DNA from: SAR202 cluster bacterium
Lineage (GTDB): Bacteria > Chloroflexota > Dehalococcoidia > SAR202 > GCA-002694895
Assembly (NCBI GenBank): GCA_009391605.1
Contig: VFGQ01000055.1
Location: 1 to 7,237, forward strand
Direction: 5' to 3'
Length of the DNA stretch: 7,237 nt
This document shows, one piece after another, positions 6,269 through 7,237 of this stretch (its first letter is position 1; each line of letters begins with the position of its first letter). The notes below the pieces were generated by a model that did no database searches, was not told the DNA's origin, and saw only the letters and a program-made list of their open reading frames with translations. A program made the translations under genes and the position numbers.

Positions 6269-7237
6269 ATGAATTATAAAGACCTTTTAAAAGAACAAAA
6301 TACAAATTTAGTTGGGGCTGTTTCTGGCGGTTTGGATAGTTGCACTATCACTCATTGGCTTGCTGAAAAAGATTTTAAACTAAAGTGCGTAACTGTTGAT
6401 TTAGGGCAGCCGGATGAAGAAAATATTAATTCTGTTGCTGAAAGAATGATGTCTTCTGGTGCTACTGATGCTGTAATAGTTGATGGAACTGAAAAATTGT
6501 CGATTTGTGGTTTGAAAGTTATACAATCTCAAGCTAAATATGAAGGTGGTTATTGGAATACCACTGGTATAGCAAGGCCGGTGACAATATCTTCTCTTTT
6601 ACCTCAGTTTGAATTATTCCATTCAAACATTTTATTCCATGGAGCTACAGGAAGAGGAAATGATCAAATTAGATTTGAATTGGCTACTAAAATGCTCAAT
6701 CCTGATATTAAAGTATATGCACCTTGGAGGGATGAAATATTTTTGAATGATTTTCCAGGCAGAGCTGAAATGATCAAATATTGCGATCAAAACAATTTGC
6801 CAATAAAATCTTCTGCTGAATCAAGATATTCAACTGATGCAAATTTATTAGGGCTTACACATGAAGCAGGAGATTTAGAGAATGTTGAAGAATCCCCTTA
6901 TTTTGTTGAACCAGGAATGGGTGTTTGGGCTTGGGATGCTACTGATAAACCAGAATTAATTTCAATTAAATGGGAAAACGGCATACCTACTAAAATAAAT
7001 GGAGATAATTATAGTTTAGTTGAAGTATTTAAATTATTGAACAATTTGGCAGGAAGGCATGGAGTTGGAATAGGAATTCATGCAGTTGAAAATAGATTTT
7101 TAGGTATAAAATCAAGGGGAATATATGAATCTCCTGCTATGGAATTATTGGGGCAAAGCTATGAATTTTTATTACAATTAGTCTTAGACAAAAGATTAAG
7201 AGATTATTTTACTTATACTTCTTCTGTATTTTCAAAA
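6269..7237 (+). CDS. argG: Argininosuccinate synthase ArgG, 3' end cut off by the window
   Basis: ArgG joins citrulline and aspartate using ATP to give argininosuccinate, the penultimate step of arginine synthesis, in the cytoplasm. The frame is open from ATG6269 to the last base, 323 codons, with no stop, so the C-terminal part is missing from the window (family members are usually about 400-450 residues). Motifs are the PP-loop AVSGGLDSC (17-25), VDLGQPDEE (43-51), YWNTTGIARP (95-104), HGATGRGNDQIRFEL (124-138) with Asn131-Asp132 in the aspartate/citrulline region, YAPWRD (150-155), YSTDANLLGLTHEAGDLE (187-204) and VENRFLGIKSRGIYESPAME. LGQPDEE and YSTDANLLG resemble the E. coli-type enzyme, while HGATGRGNDQ resembles the common shorter type, so it belongs to an intermediate-looking group. 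No Shine-Dalgarno site precedes the start, which is 4 bases after the argD stop, so coupled translation is likely. Confidence 0.95.
   Translation, partial: MNYKDLLKEQNTNLVGAVSGGLDSCTITHWLAEKDFKLKCVTVDLGQPDEENINSVAERMMSSGATDAVIVDGTEKLSICGLKVIQSQAKYEGGYWNTTGIARPVTISSLLPQFELFHSNILFHGATGRGNDQIRFELATKMLNPDIKVYAPWRDEIFLNDFPGRAEMIKYCDQNNLPIKSSAESRYSTDANLLGLTHEAGDLENVEESPYFVEPGMGVWAWDATDKPELISIKWENGIPTKINGDNYSLVEVFKLLNNLAGRHGVGIGIHAVENRFLGIKSRGIYESPAMELLGQSYEFLLQLVLDKRLRDYFTYTSSVFSK

Noticed and set aside
1..7237. A previously undescribed defence, mobile or RNA-based system
   Set aside because: I read both strands for repeats, arrays, transposase-like or nuclease-like proteins and structured RNA and found none. 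Apart from the UPF0182 gene, every intact gene is a standard arginine-pathway enzyme.

Overview
The window is AT-rich bacterial DNA (about 70% A+T by eye). All genes are on the + strand and tightly packed. It is most of an arginine-biosynthesis operon in the order argJ - argB - UPF0182 membrane protein - argD - argG. argG runs off the right edge, and the tail of an unidentified gene lies at the left edge. The gene content and the style of ArgB, ArgG and the UPF0182 protein suggest a low-GC member of the Chloroflexota, perhaps Dehalococcoidia or the SAR202 group. This is a judgement from remembered family sequences, not a search, and confidence is modest (about 0.4).

Layout. Positions 1-78 are the last 25 codons of an upstream gene. 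Positions 79-177 are the only real intergenic gap. It holds a perfect extended -10 element (TGATATAAT) inside a small G/C-rich inverted repeat, and is the likely operon promoter. argJ (178-1386) is followed after 8 nt by argB (1395-2288). After 10 nt comes a 913-residue UPF0182/COG1615 membrane protein that starts with TTG (2299-5040). After 30 nt comes argD (5071-6264). After 4 nt comes argG (6269-7237, 323 codons visible, no stop reached). No stretch over 300 bases lacks a gene. I saw no RNA genes, mobile elements, CRISPR arrays or intrinsic terminators.

How the genes work together. ArgJ transfers acetyl from N-acetylornithine to glutamate, and possibly also makes N-acetylglutamate from acetyl-CoA. 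ArgB phosphorylates N-acetylglutamate. ArgD transaminates N-acetylglutamate semialdehyde to N-acetylornithine. ArgG condenses citrulline with aspartate. Steps needing argC, argF and argH are not in the window; argH or others may lie downstream. The UPF0182 protein has no known function and no obvious role in this pathway.

Most of the window is ordinary metabolism. The points worth a second look are the UPF0182 gene embedded in the arg operon, an unusual Asn-rich N-terminal extension on ArgB together with loss of part of the arginine-feedback signature, the split between genes with and without Shine-Dalgarno sites, and the promoter dyad.
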